DNA of 64,000 nucleotides from Sphingomonadales bacterium (lineage in GTDB: Bacteria > Pseudomonadota > Alphaproteobacteria > Sphingomonadales > Sphingomonadaceae): positions 1 through 64,000 of the forward strand of contig JANXSN010000023.1 in assembly GCA_025352685.1 (NCBI GenBank), given 5' to 3'. The translations under genes and the position numbers were made by a program. Positions 8,280-16,566 of the stretch are shown piece by piece (positions within the stretch are counted from its first letter, which is position 1; every line of letters starts with the position of its first letter). The notes under the pieces are model-generated. The model was given only the letters and a program-made list of their open reading frames with translations, was not told the DNA's origin and made no database searches.

Positions 8280-9137
8280 ATGGCTCGTATTGCACACCTC
8301 TCCGACATGCATTTTGGTGCGAACGATCCAGTCATTGTCGCTGGCACCGAGGCGTGGTTAAACGAGCAGCGCCCGGACCTGATCATCATTTCGGGTGACT
8401 TCACGCAGCGCGCGCGCGTGCACCAGTTCGAAGCTGCCTCACAATATCTGCAACGCTTGCGGGGTGCAGGTCATCAGCTCCTGGTGATTCCCGGTAATCA
8501 CGACATTCCTCTTTTCGACATTGTACGGCGCTTTGCTGCGCCCCTTGATCGCTATCGCCATTACATCGATGACGCGCTCTATCCCTGGTTCGAAAACGAC
8601 GAAATCGCTGTATTGGGGCTGAACACGGCTCGTTCGCTTACATTCAGGGACGGACGGATAAATAAGGCGCAACTTGCCGTTCTTCGTCAACGCTTTCGTG
8701 CCGTCGCGGCCAGCAAGACACGTATCCTGGTAACCCATCACCCCTTGTTCGCCATGCCGATCGGCAGCGGCGGTCAGCTAAGCGAAGCCGTGGGGCATCA
8801 CGAACGCGCGGTCGAGGCAGTGTGCGAGGCGGGCGTTCACATCTCCCTGGCGGGACACTTTCATCGCACCTATGCCGAAGCCGCTCGCAAGATGGTCGAA
8901 AAGGCAGGCGGGTCGCTGGTAATACAGGCCGGAACAGCTACTTCGACCCGGTTACGCAATGACGAACCGCAGAGTTTCAATTGGATCGAGACGGATAGCT
9001 ACGATGCGGTCAACCTGCAGGTCATTGTGTGGCAGGACGCAAGGTTTACGGGCGCCAGTCGTGTCCGATATTGCTTCAACGGCCAGGATTGGGACCGTGT
9101 CGAGCTCGACCGCGGGGTGTTACGGCGCGAAGATTGA
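8280..9137 (+). CDS. calcineurin-like metallophosphoesterase
   Basis: 285 residues. All metal-binding motifs are present: D-M-H (D9, H11), GD (39-40), GNHD (72-75), a THHP block (152-155) and GHFH (192-195). Members hydrolyse phosphodiesters such as cyclic nucleotides or UDP-diacylglucosamine; this one has no substrate signature I can read. The ATG at 8280 places LSDMHFG in the usual position near the N-terminus; a GTG at 8253 would add 9 residues and is the alternative. There is no signal peptide, so it is cytosolic. It is divergent from the lipid kinase. Confidence 0.85.
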   Translation: MARIAHLSDMHFGANDPVIVAGTEAWLNEQRPDLIIISGDFTQRARVHQFEAASQYLQRLRGAGHQLLVIPGNHDIPLFDIVRRFAAPLDRYRHYIDDALYPWFENDEIAVLGLNTARSLTFRDGRINKAQLAVLRQRFRAVAASKTRILVTHHPLFAMPIGSGGQLSEAVGHHERAVEAVCEAGVHISLAGHFHRTYAEAARKMVEKAGGSLVIQAGTATSTRLRNDEPQSFNWIETDSYDAVNLQVIVWQDARFTGASRVRYCFNGQDWDRVELDRGVLRRED

Positions 9138-9277
9138 CGCCAGCGCCATAACGACGCTTTGCATCGACAAGGCAGGCGACCAGATTCGAGGTCGTCGTCT
9201 TTGACCGACGATTGGCAATTTCGACAGCGTGCACGAAGGCGTTTCCAAGCGCCGCTACCAGTAGAGGTTTGACGACA

Positions 9278-10834
9278 ATGCTTCTTATTCCGGTCCTTGG
9301 CGATCAACTTTCGGTTTCACTCGCCAGCCTTATGGACGTAGACCCTGCATGCGCTGTCATTTTGATGATGGAAGTACGCGATGAGGCGACATATGTTCGC
9401 CACCACAAGAAAAAGATCGCCTTTATCTTTTCAGCGATGCGTCATTTTGCGGTAGCGATGCGCGACCTCGGATGGGTCGTGGACTATGTTAACCTTGACG
9501 ATCCTGGTAACCTTCAAAGCATTGACGCCGAGGTAAAGCGTGCGGTCGAGCGACATCATCCAAGCGCTATCCGCGTCGTGGCTGGCGCCGAATATCGGGT
9601 ACGCCAGCGGCAGGACCAGTGGGCCGCCCTGACCGGGTTGCCAGTCGAAATACTCGAAGATGACCGCTTTATCTGCAGCCTCTCCCAGTTTTATACCTGG
9701 GCTCAGGCCCGTAAAGAGCATCGTCTCGAATATTTTTATCGTGACATGCGCCGCAAGACCGGCCTGCTGATGACACCTGAGGGCAAGCCCGAAGGCGCAA
9801 AATGGAACTTTGATCAGGACAATCGGGAGAAGCCTCGCGCAGGCCTGACCTATCCGCCACCAGAAAGGTTCGTGCGCGACGCGATCACGGACGAGGTCAT
9901 TGCCTTGGTAGCGGCCGAGTTCGATGAGCATTTTGGCGATCTGGAGCCGTTTGGCCTGCCCGTCACGCGCGAGCAGTCACGGAGCGCGCTCGCGCAGTTC
10001 ATCGCGACAGCCCTGCCAGACTTCGGACGGTACCAGGACGCCATGCTCGCCGGGCAAGACTATCTGTTCCACAGCTCTTTATCACTCTGTTTGAACGTCG
10101 GGCTGCTTGATCCACGTGAGGTCTGTCAAGCAGCGGTTGACGCGTATTCACGCGGCGAGGTTCCGTTAAACGCCGCTGAGGGGTTCGTCCGTCAAATCAT
10201 CGGATGGCGCGAGTATGTCCGCGGCATGTACTGGTGGGATATGCCCAAGCTCGTTGACCGAAACGTGCTGGATGCAGACCGTGCGCTGCCTGATTTCTAT
10301 TGGACCGGCGATACACAATTGCGCTGCTTGGCCCAAAGCATCGATCAGACAAAGCGTGAGGCCTACGCGCATCACATCCAGCGTCTGATGGTGCTGGGCA
10401 ATTTCGCGCTGATTGCGGGCATCGATCCCAAGCAAATATCTGACTGGTTCTTAGTCGTTTATTTCGATGCGTTCGAATGGGTGGAATTACCCAACGTCAT
10501 GGGGATGAGTCAATTTGCTGACGGGGGCATGATCGCGTCGAAGCCCTACGCTTCAGGCGGCGCGTATATTAATCGCATGTCCGACTATTGCGGCGATTGT
10601 TTCTATGATGTGAAGCAAAAGACCGGCGCTACCGCCTGCCCTTTCAATGCCCTTTATTGGGACTTTTTGGCCCGGCATGAAGAGCGGTTCAAAAAGAATA
10701 TGCGGATGGCCAATTCCTACGCGACCTGGCGCAAGTTTCCCGAAACCACGCAAACCGAATATCGCCAAAGCGCTGCCGCTTTCCTCGAAAAGCTTGTGCC
10801 AGCAGAACCGGAGTGGGCGCGAAAAAAGACGTGA
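9278..10834 (+). CDS. phrB: FeS-containing (6-4) photolyase / CryB-type cryptochrome
   Basis: 518 residues. The sequence follows the bacterial FeS-BCP family (Agrobacterium PhrB type): an N-terminal Rossmann antenna domain (LLIPVLGDQL), a helical FAD domain, and cysteines at 350, 438, 441 and 454, the spacing expected for the [4Fe-4S] ligands (C350 alone, then C-G-D-C and a third Cys in ACPFN). Members repair (6-4) photoproducts with blue light and carry a lumazine antenna. The ATG at 9278 is chosen because the family begins with this strand; AGAGG lies just upstream. No operon partner is apparent. Confidence 0.88.
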   Translation: MLLIPVLGDQLSVSLASLMDVDPACAVILMMEVRDEATYVRHHKKKIAFIFSAMRHFAVAMRDLGWVVDYVNLDDPGNLQSIDAEVKRAVERHHPSAIRVVAGAEYRVRQRQDQWAALTGLPVEILEDDRFICSLSQFYTWAQARKEHRLEYFYRDMRRKTGLLMTPEGKPEGAKWNFDQDNREKPRAGLTYPPPERFVRDAITDEVIALVAAEFDEHFGDLEPFGLPVTREQSRSALAQFIATALPDFGRYQDAMLAGQDYLFHSSLSLCLNVGLLDPREVCQAAVDAYSRGEVPLNAAEGFVRQIIGWREYVRGMYWWDMPKLVDRNVLDADRALPDFYWTGDTQLRCLAQSIDQTKREAYAHHIQRLMVLGNFALIAGIDPKQISDWFLVVYFDAFEWVELPNVMGMSQFADGGMIASKPYASGGAYINRMSDYCGDCFYDVKQKTGATACPFNALYWDFLARHEERFKKNMRMANSYATWRKFPETTQTEYRQSAAAFLEKLVPAEPEWARKKT

Positions 10835-11330
10835 GCGCTCGTCGCATACCCTATTATCGCCTCGGACTGCTCTGGCCCAAGCGACCAGACCTCGGCAATC
10901 GGCACAAAGGCAGCGTTGCAGTTTCGTCCGGGTCAACGTCTGCCAAGGGGCTACCGCTCGTCCGCTCGGTAGCCAAAGGCGCTAACCCGGGTCGGGTCGG
11001 GACAGGGTCGATCTCGCCGTCACCTGGGAAGGAAATGGGTCAGCTAGGGCTCGCGCCACACTCTTTTTAATCCGTGGCCAAAGCCCGCGCCGACAAAGAT
11101 CTTGTAAGTGCTCGCGTTCGCTTTCACAGCCGAATCCGGCTGCGAAGGGTTCAAACACGACCAGGCGCCGGTATTCAAGTCGTCGGCTTGGGGGTTCTTC
11201 CACATAAGTCGCCGCGCGTCGCAGCGTATGGTAATTTTCTATCAAGCAGATGGCATTGCGCTGGCGATTCAGGTGGTTATCCTAACGTTCAACGCGCATC
11301 ACCATACGCGCAGATAAGCAGGGGTGCGGC
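10835..11330. other. long intergenic interval
   Basis: Almost 500 bases between the photolyase and the MFS gene. Short open frames on both strands have no recognisable domains and no ribosome sites that decide a start. I see no tRNA, repeat or strong hairpin. The last 100 bases presumably carry the promoter of the MFS gene. Confidence 0.4.
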
Positions 11331-12968
11331 ATGGAGGCAACGTCGACGACGACGCACGGCAGTGGGTTTCTTTCGCGCCAACGAAGCGTCGCCGCGCGAG
11401 GGTACCAGCGGTGGTTGATGCCGCCTTGTGCGCTCGCGATCCATCTCTGCATTGGCATGGCGTACGGGTTCAGCGTGTTTTGGCTGCCCCTTTCGCGGGC
11501 AATCGGGATCAGGGCGCCGATCGTCTGCAAGGAAATGACGTTTGTGCAGGCGATCACCACGTCGACGTGCGACTGGCGGGTCAGCGACCTGACGTGGACG
11601 TACAGCCTTTTTTTCGTGGTGCTCGGCGCGTCGGCGGCGGTCTGGGGTGGCTGGCTGGAGCGTGCGGGGCCACGCAAGGCGGGTGTTGTTGCCGGATGCT
11701 GCTGGGCCGGCGGGATCGCAATCGGCGCGGTCGGTGTATCGCTACATCAACTCTGGTTGCTATGGCTCGGAACCGGGTTGATCGGCGGAATTGGACTGGG
11801 ACTGGGCTACATCTCGCCCGTCTCCACGCTCATCAAATGGTTTCCCGACAAGCGCGGCATGGCGACGGGAATGGCGATCATGGGGTTCGGTGGCGGGGCA
11901 CTTATCGGTTCGCCGCTGGCTGGCGTGCTCATGAAGCATTTCGCGAGTGCCACAGGCGTTGGCGTCTGGCAGACCTTTCTCGTTCTTGCGGCTCTCTACT
12001 TCGTGTTCATGATCGGCGGCGCCCTGGGCTATCGTGTACCGCCGGCTGACTGGCGGCCTGCCGGCTGGACCGAGCCGGCACAGCCGACCGTGATTTCGGA
12101 CTGGCACGTGCACCTGAAAGATGCCCATCGGACGCCGCAATTCTGGCTGATCTGGTTCATCCTGCTGCTCAACGTCTCTGCGTCGATTGGGATCATCGGC
12201 GTTGCCTCGCCGATGATCCAGGAAATATTTGCCGGGCGACTTCTCCATCAGCCGGAGGTAGCGTTTCTCGATTTCAACGAAACGCAAAAAACTGCCGCCG
12301 CGGCAGTCGGCGCCGCCTTTGTCGGCTTTATCAGCCTTTTCAACATCGGCGGCCGTTTTTTCTGGGCATCGATTTCTGATCGGATTGGGCGAAAGACCAC
12401 CTACGGCTTCATGTTGGCACTGGGAGCAGCGCTCTATGGATTCGCCGCACCCCATGCAGCAGGTGATGCCAAGCTGCTTGCATTTGCCCTGACCTTCGGT
12501 GTGATTGCCTCGATGTATGGCGGCGGATTTGCGACCGTGCCGGCGTATCTGGCTGACATCTTCGGGACGCAATTCGTCGGCGCGATCCACGGTCGCCTGT
12601 TGACGGCATGGTCGACGGCGGGCGTGCTCGGGCCCCTGATTGTAACGCGCATGCGCGATTCAGCGATTGCCGCGGGCGCGCCACGCGCCACGGTGTATTT
12701 GCCGATCTATTGGGTGCTCGCGGGATTGCTGGTTACAGGATTCTTGGCAAACCTGTTCGTACGGCCCGTCGCCGCACGGTTCCGCATCGTCACCGAGGAC
12801 CTGATCCCAGCCCGCCCTTCCCAGACGACTGCCGCCACGCATGATGGCACGATGGTGGCCAGGAGGGCCCGGGCCAACCTCCTCTTCGCCTGGGCTGTGG
12901 TTTTCTTACCACTGGCCTGGGGCATTTGGATCACTGCCACAAAGGCGGTCGCACTCTTTGCGTCATGA
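11331..12968 (+). CDS. OFA-type MFS transporter
   Basis: 545 residues with about 12 predicted spans. Motifs: an early span ending GMAYGFSVFWLPL, a loop containing a Cys-rich insertion before RVSDLTWTYS, the span-4/5 segment YISPVSTLIKWFPDKRGMATG, and the repeat-2 loop SDRIGRKTTYG. This pattern matches the oxalate/formate antiporter (OFA) subfamily, which moves small mono- or dicarboxylates. The 50-residue loop after span 1 is a typical OFA feature. The substrate cannot be read from sequence. The gene stands alone between two intergenic gaps. The start is the first ATG, with only a weak upstream purine stretch. Confidence 0.85.
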   Translation: MEATSTTTHGSGFLSRQRSVAARGYQRWLMPPCALAIHLCIGMAYGFSVFWLPLSRAIGIRAPIVCKEMTFVQAITTSTCDWRVSDLTWTYSLFFVVLGASAAVWGGWLERAGPRKAGVVAGCCWAGGIAIGAVGVSLHQLWLLWLGTGLIGGIGLGLGYISPVSTLIKWFPDKRGMATGMAIMGFGGGALIGSPLAGVLMKHFASATGVGVWQTFLVLAALYFVFMIGGALGYRVPPADWRPAGWTEPAQPTVISDWHVHLKDAHRTPQFWLIWFILLLNVSASIGIIGVASPMIQEIFAGRLLHQPEVAFLDFNETQKTAAAAVGAAFVGFISLFNIGGRFFWASISDRIGRKTTYGFMLALGAALYGFAAPHAAGDAKLLAFALTFGVIASMYGGGFATVPAYLADIFGTQFVGAIHGRLLTAWSTAGVLGPLIVTRMRDSAIAAGAPRATVYLPIYWVLAGLLVTGFLANLFVRPVAARFRIVTEDLIPARPSQTTAATHDGTMVARRARANLLFAWAVVFLPLAWGIWITATKAVALFAS

Positions 12969-13117
12969 CCGTCTAGCGGGGACGCCGTGTTCGCGTGCCA
13001 GAACGTAGACAAGATATCCTCGCGCTGATCCCGTTCGCATTGCGCGCCGCGTGACCCCACACCAAAACCGGCAGTAGGCAGCCCGCAGCCGACGGAGCGC
13101 AGCGACGGGCGAGCGTC

Positions 13118-13501
13118 TCAATTTCCACATGCGGCATAGTCACCATCCCGGCACGCAGCGACCGATCGTCGCCATTCAGCCAGCTCGCGCTCGTATTGCT
13201 GGCGACGCCGTTGATACGTCTCCATTGCCTGACCGTGATCCCGCGAAGCGGCAGCATATTCACCGTCGGCGGCTTCGTAACGATCGCTATCTATTCGTGT
13301 TACGCGCGAGCGCTGCGCATCGCGGACATCACGCCGACGAACCACTGCGCGCTCACTGAGGTTAGCCTCGCGTGTCATTTCCCGGTCGCGGGCGCGCGCG
13401 GCCGCGCTGCGCATCGTCATGTCCTTTGGATCGTCGGCCATTGCAACGACCGGAACAGTCGACGCAAGGATTGTAAGAAAGAGACGGATGCTGGCCCTCA
13501 T
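13118..13501 (-). CDS. exported charged, coiled-coil-forming small protein
   Basis: 127 residues, no named family. Residues 1-22 form a signal peptide (LFLTILASTVPVVAMA). The mature protein is Arg/Glu-rich and helical (DRYEAADGEYAAASRD, then YQRRRQQYERELAEWRRS), and ends in a segment with two cysteines (AACRDGDYAACGN) that could make a disulfide. A strong ribosome site (GGGAGGAAA) sits 8 bases before the ATG. This kind of small periplasmic helical protein recurs in sphingomonads; function unknown. It lies downstream of the cytochrome genes on the same strand. Confidence 0.65.
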   Translation of the reverse strand: MRASIRLFLTILASTVPVVAMADDPKDMTMRSAAARARDREMTREANLSERAVVRRRDVRDAQRSRVTRIDSDRYEAADGEYAAASRDHGQAMETYQRRRQQYERELAEWRRSVAACRDGDYAACGN

Positions 13502-13868
13502 TTACAGTATTTCCTCCCCGATATGGTGCCGGGCAGAGCGACATTGGTTGCAGCGCCGCAAATTGAATGAGATGAAAGGTGCTTCCAGAGCGATATGGTC
13601 GAGTCCCTGCGCCGCAAGCGCCACTCTGATCGACCCGACTTTGATGCCGCCGCAGACAGAAGTATTTATAACGCCGAGGTGGTCGTGAAGACGGGTGCGG
13701 TTGATCGGCCCGCCCAACGCCGGATACCATCGTCGAGCAAGATCAGCTTTGCCCGTTGACCGCCGCCGGAGATGTCGGCGACCCAGAGGCCTGTTTGTGC
13801 GACGCCCGGACGTGCGATCGATAGATGCCCCGCAACGAGCATCTCAGCTTAACATCAAAATTTGCGTT
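13502..13868. other. interval with only a doubtful small ORF
   Basis: About 370 bases between the cytochrome c gene and the charged exported protein, both on the minus strand. Apart from the 58-codon frame at 13666-13842 I see no gene. The first 20 bases contain the ribosome site of the 13118-13501 gene. Confidence 0.4.
13666..13842 (-). CDS. doubtful 58-residue ORF, possible gene fragment
   Basis: A minus-strand frame from the ATG at 13842 reads ARPGVAQTGLWVADIS, GGGQRAKLILLDDG and ends with TAA at 13666. The composition looks protein-like and resembles the beginning of a beta-propeller or lactonase-type sequence, but it is too short to assign. It could be the 5' scrap of a deleted gene. 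No convincing ribosome site. Confidence 0.2.
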   Translation of the reverse strand: MLVAGHLSIARPGVAQTGLWVADISGGGQRAKLILLDDGIRRWAGRSTAPVFTTTSAL

Positions 13869-14252
13869 TTATTTCAGACTGTTGAGGTACGCGAGCAACG
13901 GTTCGACCTTGTGCGGGTCGGTCATCCCGGCAAACGCCATTTTGGTGCCCGGCACGATCTTGCGTGGCGAGGCAATATAGGTCCTGAGCTGCGCGCTCGT
14001 CCAGCTCAAACCAGAGGCTTTCATGGCCGAACTGTAAGGATAGCCTTCAACCGATCCCGACTTTCGGCCGACGATGCCAAACAACGATGGTCCGTTGGCT
14101 CGCCGACCGGCAACCACTGAGTGGCAAAGCGCGCAGTTTTGTTGAAAGACTTTCTGTCCCTGAACAGCATCGTTTGACACCGGCGGCGGTCCAGCCGCGA
14201 TTATCAGGCCGGCGACGCTTGTCGCGAGAGCAGCGTTTAGAATGCGAGCCAT
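13869..14252 (-). CDS. class I c-type cytochrome (cytochrome c2/c550-like)
   Basis: 127 residues with a signal peptide (to about 20), one haem site CALCH (40-44) and a likely axial Met at 105 in PGTKMAF, which is the standard class I arrangement. NGPSLFGIVGRKSG and the C-terminal helix LLAYLNSLK are also typical. It should be a soluble or tethered periplasmic electron carrier. Its start lies inside the end of the upstream cytochrome-porin gene (16-base overlap), so the two are translated from one message and probably form one electron path from outer membrane to periplasm. Confidence 0.88.
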   Translation of the reverse strand: MARILNAALATSVAGLIIAAGPPPVSNDAVQGQKVFQQNCALCHSVVAGRRANGPSLFGIVGRKSGSVEGYPYSSAMKASGLSWTSAQLRTYIASPRKIVPGTKMAFAGMTDPHKVEPLLAYLNSLK

Positions 14253-15589
14253 GTGAAAATCCTCAAAGTGTTGTTGTCGGAAGCATTGGCACCGGCGCCA
14301 TCATAGTTTGTTCGTGCGCCATTGAACTTGCCATATGCAGTATATTGCACACCCATCCGAACGTTGAACCAGGAACCGACAGGCGAGCCGTTGCCGAACG
14401 GCGTGCCATCCAATTGGAATGTTACGCCGTTGCTGTCGGGTCGACCAGTGAGCCCGCCGAAGCGGACGACATCGGTAGAGCCCGTCGTATCGAACACACC
14501 CACTGTGGCGCCGATCGCGTTGCGCCAATAGTAGGAGGCATCGACGCGAATATCGTCGAGATTGGCATCAGTGTTTCCGACATTGCCCTGCAGGAAAGAC
14601 GCGCGTAAATTCTGCCGCTCGTGAATGTAGCGGGCGTTGACACTGAAGATGTCGCCGTTCGCCCGAGGAAGTTGGTACGACGCGTCCAGCCCCAAATCGG
14701 TGTAGCGGTCGGTCACGCCGGCGGTATGATCGCGCCCAGGATACAGGTTGGCACGTAGCGCGAGGGCACCGATTTCGAGTGTCCCGGCCCCAACCTGCGT
14801 CTGAAATGCAACGCGGGCGTAGGGTGCCACGCCGTTGATATCGCCGAGCGCGTAAGGATCAGTCCCCAAGCTGGTCAACAACGAGGCGCTCGGGGACTTA
14901 TAACCGCCGGCCTCAATGTATAGTTTTGAGTCGACCCATGCGTACGCCGTCAAACCAAGTGTGTTCTGCGCAAGGCCACCAGCAAACAGCGGCACGGTTG
15001 AAGGGGAAGGCGACAGCGCCGAGGTCGTATACGGAAAACCCCAGGCCGGTACAGTGTTCCACGGGTCTTGCACGCCCGGAGCATTGTTCAAACTGATGCC
15101 GGCCACAACGTTCTTCCCACCCACGTCGACTGTTGTTACCGCACGCAAGTCGAGGTTGTCCCAACTGGTTTGTTTGCTGACGCCGCCGTAGGTTACCTGA
15201 ACAAACCCCCCGAAATGAGTGCCAACCCCGCCTGCAAGGAACAAGCTGACTTGGTCGAGCGCAAGATTGTTATTCGTATGAAAGTCTGGTGTCGGCGGAG
15301 CGGCTTGCGCCTTCTTGGTGGTCACGAACGAAGCCACAACCTGCGCGGAGAGCGGTAAGTTGAATTTGTCTGTTCTGCTGGTGTAGCCCCCAATTTTGAA
15401 GGCGCGGCCATAAGGAGTTAGCTGGGGTCCATAGCCGCCAACGTGGCAGGCGATGCACTTTTGACCGGTTTGCTCAGCAAAGCTGGGGACCGCTGCGGCA
15501 GGGGTCGCACACGCCATAATTGCAATTGTTAATGCGGCGGCGAGCCAGCGAGCCAGGAAAGCACAACGAGGCAATATCTGATGGGGCAT
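14237..15589 (-). CDS. outer-membrane cytochrome-porin fusion (Cyc2-like)
   Basis: 450 residues. A signal peptide (to about 33) is followed at once by PSFAEQTGQKCIACH: a single c-haem site at 45-49 in the context that fused cytochrome-porins (Cyc2 family) show, then G-LTPYGRAFKIGGYT. The remaining 390 residues are alternating polar/hydrophobic beta-strands with aromatic girdles, ending in Phe, as in outer-membrane barrels of about 16 strands. Cyc2 proteins oxidise Fe(II) at the cell surface, and relatives are found in many bacteria without proof of that role. The overlap with a mono-haem cytochrome c supports electron transfer across the envelope. Actual donor is inference. A ribosome site is weak. 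Confidence 0.7.
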   Translation of the reverse strand: MPHQILPRCAFLARWLAAALTIAIMACATPAAAVPSFAEQTGQKCIACHVGGYGPQLTPYGRAFKIGGYTSRTDKFNLPLSAQVVASFVTTKKAQAAPPTPDFHTNNNLALDQVSLFLAGGVGTHFGGFVQVTYGGVSKQTSWDNLDLRAVTTVDVGGKNVVAGISLNNAPGVQDPWNTVPAWGFPYTTSALSPSPSTVPLFAGGLAQNTLGLTAYAWVDSKLYIEAGGYKSPSASLLTSLGTDPYALGDINGVAPYARVAFQTQVGAGTLEIGALALRANLYPGRDHTAGVTDRYTDLGLDASYQLPRANGDIFSVNARYIHERQNLRASFLQGNVGNTDANLDDIRVDASYYWRNAIGATVGVFDTTGSTDVVRFGGLTGRPDSNGVTFQLDGTPFGNGSPVGSWFNVRMGVQYTAYGKFNGARTNYDGAGANASDNNTLRIFTWLAF

Positions 15590-15810
15590 GGCTTTTCGTT
15601 ACCCACCCGGCTTCACCAGGGACAGGCTCGGAAACTACGCATTGCACCCTTGTGCGCAGGCTTGACCGTATCCGGAGCCAGATCGTGGAAACGCACGGTT
15701 GTTCCACCAGGATGCACACCTTCCCAAGAGGCTGTGGAGACGCGCAGCGCTCCCCCGGTAAGACTTTCACCGGTCGCTCAACCTGTTAGCAAAGTAGAAA
15801 CCGACGTCAT
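15590..15810 (-). other. 5' region of the cytochrome operon, possibly structured
   Basis: The roughly 220 bases upstream of the cytochrome-porin start read, on the minus strand, as a G-rich sequence with several short complementary segments, including a CCGGT/ACCGG stem at about 15763-15781 and GGTGAAGCCGGGTGGG just before the start codon. It contains no protein frame of note. The texture recalls structured RNA (group II intron debris is one thought), but I could not match it to a known class. Confidence 0.3.
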
Positions 15811-15898
15811 CGGTCCCGTTCTCATGTAAGAAATCGGTAGCAGACCAGTTATTCTTCAGTTCGAATTGCTGCCCCCGACACCTCGATTACCGTCACGG

Positions 15899-15930
15899 GC
15901 GGAAGGCTGACATGTGTGCCAGCCTTCCGC
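15899..15930. terminator. hairpin between the cytochrome leader and the charged-protein remnant
   Basis: A perfect 11-base inverted repeat (GCGGAAGGCTG / CAGCCTTCCGC) with a 10-base loop. It has no T-run on either side. It lies at the 3' end of the minus-strand charged-protein remnant, so it was probably its terminator. Confidence 0.5.
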
Positions 15931-15977
15931 GGATTCAGATCAATAGCAGCGACGGACCTTGCGATGGTGATACCATA

Positions 15978-16028
15978 CAGTCCCGCAGTCCCGCAGTCCC
16001 GCAGTCCCACAGTCCCGCAGTCCCACAG
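15978..16028. repeat. six tandem copies of an 8-base unit (CAGTCCCG)
   Basis: Four copies of CAGTCCCG are interspersed with two CAGTCCCA copies over 48 bases, followed by a partial CAG. The unit length is not a multiple of three, so copy-number change shifts the reading frame of the minus-strand remnant in which it lies. Confidence 0.9.
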
Positions 16029-16344
16029 TGGCGCTGGTGGTCGCGGTCATCATGGCCGCGGTTATTGTAATTGCCGCGCTCGTCGCGACGCATGCCGCCA
16101 TTCCGGTTTGACTGCTGATCGCGGTTGCCATGATCGTCACGTCGTGCGCGATCGTCGGGGCGCATGCCCTTGTCGCGACGGGCCTGCTCGTTGCGCCGCA
16201 TCTGATCATCGCTCGATTGAGGCTGATCTCAGCGCATCTTGGGGCCGTATTGCTGGTTTAGATAGCCCTGGGCAAGGGCGGGACTTGCCATGCCGCTGGT
16301 CCCGACGGTCAAGGCAGCAGTGAGGACGATCCTCAGGAGCGCAT
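16029..16344 (-). pseudogene. small exported Arg/Asp/Asn-rich protein, broken
   Basis: A signal peptide (LLRIVLTAALTVGTSGMASPALAQ) and YLNQQYGPKMR are followed by an in-frame TGA at 16229-16231. The same frame continues DQPQSSDDQMRRNEQARRDKG, RRDDHGNRDQQ, RGHDDRDHQRH until the 8-base tandem repeat scrambles the 3' end. The only ATG (16344) is one base out of frame with the signal peptide; a CTG at 16336 is in frame. So start, middle and end are all damaged. The intact protein would have been a small, highly charged periplasmic protein, loosely like RcnB-type sequences. No function can be assigned. Confidence 0.55.
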
Positions 16345-16566
16345 TTTCTCTCTTCTTGTAATGGTTGAAAACTCCAGTCGGAGCCAACGGGGATTGAAAA
16401 CGAGTCCACGGCTGCGAGTAAACACTGCGAAACGTTGATCGACAGATCGGGCCTGATTGTTAACTCGGGGCAATCTGCCTCGCACGCTCGGAGCGATTTG
16501 GGGTTCCTTGCAGCAGGGTTGGCAACAACCGCGACGGGGCGAAATCCTGGTCCCTACACGTGCTCT

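Noticed and set aside
15978-16028. Short regularly repeated units, briefly considered as a CRISPR array
   Set aside because: The units are 8 bases with no spacers between them and no cas genes nearby, so this is a simple tandem repeat.
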